Shown here: positions 61,201 to 64,000 of the stretch, one piece after another
Layout of the letters: every line of letters begins with the position of its first letter
How positions within the stretch are numbered: the first letter of the stretch is position 1
NCBI GenBank assembly: GCA_013396755.1
Contig: VWZF01005688.1
Location: forward strand, 248,001 to 312,000
Source: Sclerurus mexicanus
Taxonomy: Eukaryota > Chordata > Aves > Passeriformes > Furnariidae
Reading direction: 5' to 3'
Length of the DNA: 64,000 nucleotides
Made by a program: the position numbers and the translations under genes
Notes under the pieces: generated by a model
Databases searched by the model: none
Told to the model about the DNA's origin: nothing
What the model saw: the letters and a program-made list of their open reading frames with translations, nothing else

Positions 61201-64000
61201 TCTAAAAATTAATTCCATGAATAGTGCTAACCCCCCCCTCCCCCCCCCAAGATACTGAGAAAGTACTAAAATCAATGGTGGCTCATGAGAAAATTAAAGA
61301 TGGTACTGTTTACAAAGGCATCAAGAAGACAGCAGTATCTAATCCTATATAGATTGAATATAAATGTCTTCTAAGGTCATTAAAATACAAAATAAAATGA
61401 TTTCCAATACAAAAGGCTCAAAGTAGTTACATATTTTTGTAACAGAAATTGTTTCATAAAACAGACTACCTGGGATAACAATCTTCTGGAAGCAAGAGTG
61501 GAATGAAAATTTCTACTGATGCTGTGCTTTTAAAACCAGATGAAGAATAGCAAAGACGTAGAAGAAGAAATATTAACTTGTTGGCAGTAAAAACCCCAAC
61601 CCAACAATATTAATCCTATTGATCTTGATTGCAGAATTCTGATGCATTATATAATACTGCAAGCATTATAAAACTCAACTTGTGGGCAGTTAGGTTCCAC
61701 TTCCCTTCCAACTCAAAATGTAATTCTACTGGGTGATTTCTTGTGTTTTTACTGTATTTTTGGGGGTGATTATGGGAAGATGTTTGAAAGTAAATGCTTC
61801 TTGCCAGCCATGAATCTCAGGCTCTGACTTCTCAGTGTAAAAAGGGAATGTTGAGATCATTACCTCACTCAGTGAAGTGGGCTTCCACATTGCAAACTGA
61901 ATAATTTTTGAATGGCCCAGTGACTCCAGAAATGAAATTTCTCATTTCCATAATCTCTTTGCCTGCTTTTTCAGCAGTCTGAAAGGACCTTTGTAAAAAG
62001 GAGATTTCTGCTGGATCTAGTACTCCGTCACAGCTAAATTAATAATTTTATTTCTTTCATTATTTTTTTTTTACCTTTTCTGTTGCTATTCTGCTGTTTC
62101 ACATCTCTTATAAACTTGTTATTTCAAGAACTAGAATGCCCAAGCTGTCCATTCTCTTGGATGTCATGGTAGGAGGAGTTGTTGAGGATGCAGTTTGTGT
62201 GCACTGTGTGCTGTTCAGAACCTAGAGGGGAAGTTTGGCTCAAGCACTTCTGCGCTGGAACCTCAAGATAATATCAGTCACAAATCTAAACTGCTGTAAA
62301 TAATATACATGCTTAACATGGCTACATTTTCCTTTTTGAAGATTCATTCCTTCATTTTTAAACACATTTTTCATTTCACCATTAGGGCCTTTCTTCTGTA
62401 TTTAATTTCTCATTTTCCCCTCTATTATTTATTCATAGCCTTTATATTTCTATGATTAGCACAGGCTACAACATTGTCTTTCTTTTTATCTTGCTCATTC
62501 TTACTACAACAGTGAAATCCACATTGATTAGAATGGAGCAAATTTCTCATCCTGTACCAGCTCGCATAGCCCTTAATGCAGACATTACTTTTTTACAATT
62601 CACTTATTCAGTCTTTTCCTGTATTGCGCATATAGATGCTGATGGCTTAGACTCCGTGCATCCATTTGAGTTATACCTATCTTCTGAAAATAGAAAAACT
62701 TTTCAAATAATTCAAATCCTTCATAGTAAGGTGAGGGTGATTCCCCGATCCCCACCCCCCCTTTTCTATTAGAGTAACTTAATCTCTTTCAGTTCTTACT
62801 ATCCTCTCAGTTTTGTCTTTACCTCAGTATTTCAGTTTCACTTTTTCTTATCTATTAACTGTTAGTAGAACAGTTCATGGGTTTGTTTGTATTTACTACT
62901 TTCTCTTCCTCTTTCACATTCATTACCACTCATTTTATAGAGAAAAACTGACTAAAAACTCAAGTGTGACTATATATTGCATCAAAAGCAAACCCACTGG
63001 ATGGCATTAAAATTCCAAGGTGGTTTCTGTGAAATGATCAGGTAAAATATAAATCCCCATATAACAAGTACTGTGCATAGAAATGTCACAGTGAAAAATC
63101 TGAGGAGCCTCACAATACCAAGTAAGATGAAAGTGGTGAGAATCATTAGAGTGAAGATAAAGAACATAAGGACCAGTAAAAAAGATTTAGTTACTTTAAC
63201 ATGAATATGTCTGCCAGGGTGCCCACCAAGAGTAACAATTTGTTCAAACCTTTCCTGGAGCAGACATTGCTTATCCCTGAGTCTGATGAACATATCTGGC
63301 TCCCCAGAAGGTTGTGTTGTGTACTTACGTAGATTCATGTCCACAATAAAGTATGTGAATATGCGTCCATACGTAGCTTTCTCCCAAGATCACAGGTGTT
63401 TTGCAAATATTCTCCTCCCATCCCCACACAGTCAGGAAAGAGAAATCTAGATTTGTCATTTCTTCCAAGATAGAGCTGCACTGTTTGTAGGAACTTTTCA
63501 CATTGTTGTTCTCGGAACTTGATATCAAGGCAGTATGTAAAAATGAATCAATTTCCATACACACATTCCACCCATTTAGAACAGATCTTGTCCTTAGGAA
63601 AGCAAAAGTATTTAAAGATGGCTTTTAACCCAAGAAAAACCTTTGTGTGCATGTCTCTTCTGTAAATCGCCGTGGACTCTAGCAAATTCCCAGCTTTTGG
63701 TAGAAGTGATGATGGAAGGCTGAAGTTGTTGGAAACAGGTAAAGAAAATAAACTGGAACGGGCCAAAGGTAGAGGGGCACTCTAGATCCTGTCATGTTGC
63801 TGGTACTTGCTTTGATGAACATTGCTGCAGAATCAGTTTGCTTTTGGAGGTTGTTTTCTTTGTGGAACAGACAATTCACAATGGTATGTAGGTGAAGATG
63901 TCAGATAATAAACTATTGATGGGACTCTGCCTTGCTTAATCATTCTTTTGAATTGCTAAATTTTTATCACCTGCCCCAAACTGAGGACTCTGCTATATCT
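58286..64000. other. Gene-free sequence with unexplained open frames at the right end
   Basis: Up to 62.4 kb nothing is recognised except the C-run at 61231. From 62452 to 63766 there are a plus-strand frame of 106 codons and three staggered minus-strand frames of 120, 79 and 72 codons, described under findings. None has a domain I recognise, and I do not call a gene. Confidence 0.5.
61231..61248. repeat. C-run (C8 T C9)
   Basis: A cytosine run broken by one T. The minus strand is a G-run with quadruplex potential, like the mirror-image run at 32.93 kb. Confidence 0.95.

Noticed and set aside
1..64000. CRISPR arrays, operons, tRNA, rRNA or small nuclear RNA genes
   Set aside because: No regularly spaced repeats, no ribosome-binding-site-linked gene strings and no recognisable RNA-gene boxes; the DNA is vertebrate in character.

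Overview
This window looks like vertebrate nuclear DNA, most probably from a bird. It is A+T-rich (roughly 60% by eye) and poor in CpG. It carries three CR1 LINE fragments with the avian 3' end (the ATTCTGTG-type terminus next to a 'ttggaagggacc'-like block). It also carries two LTRs of the ERVL-related type common in neoavian genomes. Nothing bacterial, viral-genomic or plasmid-like is present. The avian call rests on recognising CR1 and the LTR family; I cannot name the species.

I find no protein-coding gene, rRNA, tRNA or CRISPR array that I can support. The open reading frames are short (nearly all under 130 codons), lie on both strands, and have no recognisable domains. My rough estimate is that 64 kb of 60% A+T sequence yields several stop-free runs above 110 codons by chance. 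The longest one (183 codons) is antisense to an LTR. The window is best described as a gene desert or the interior of a very large intron.

Layout. 1-19 kb: mostly unique sequence with a compound AT/CA microsatellite at 12.06 kb, several conserved-element-like blocks (6.9, 12.5, 14.6 kb), and an unexplained CpG-retaining open frame at 10.5-10.9 kb. 19-25 kb: two CR1 fragments in opposite orientation (19.47 kb minus, 23.96 kb plus). 25-30 kb: a conserved-element-like block at 25.9 kb and a possible ancient MIR-like SINE at 26.2 kb. 29.87-30.44 kb: a near-complete solo ERVL-type LTR with a matching short flank. 30-45 kb: the richest run of conserved-element-like sequence (32.0, 37.7-38.1, 41.5-42.0 kb), dense in TAATTA, octamer and palindromic motifs. 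45.97-46.67 kb: a repeat-like block that may be an unclassified LTR. 51-53 kb: a third CR1 fragment and a second, older, end-trimmed ERVL-type LTR. 53-64 kb: unique sequence with a low-complexity inverted repeat (55.5 kb), further conserved-element-like blocks (57.2-58.3 kb), and staggered minus-strand open frames with splice-like borders at the right end.

The main functional hypothesis is regulatory: several A+T-rich, motif-dense, repeat-free blocks in an otherwise gene-free 64 kb resemble the enhancer landscape of a developmental gene outside the window. This is inference from motif texture only; a multi-species alignment would settle it.
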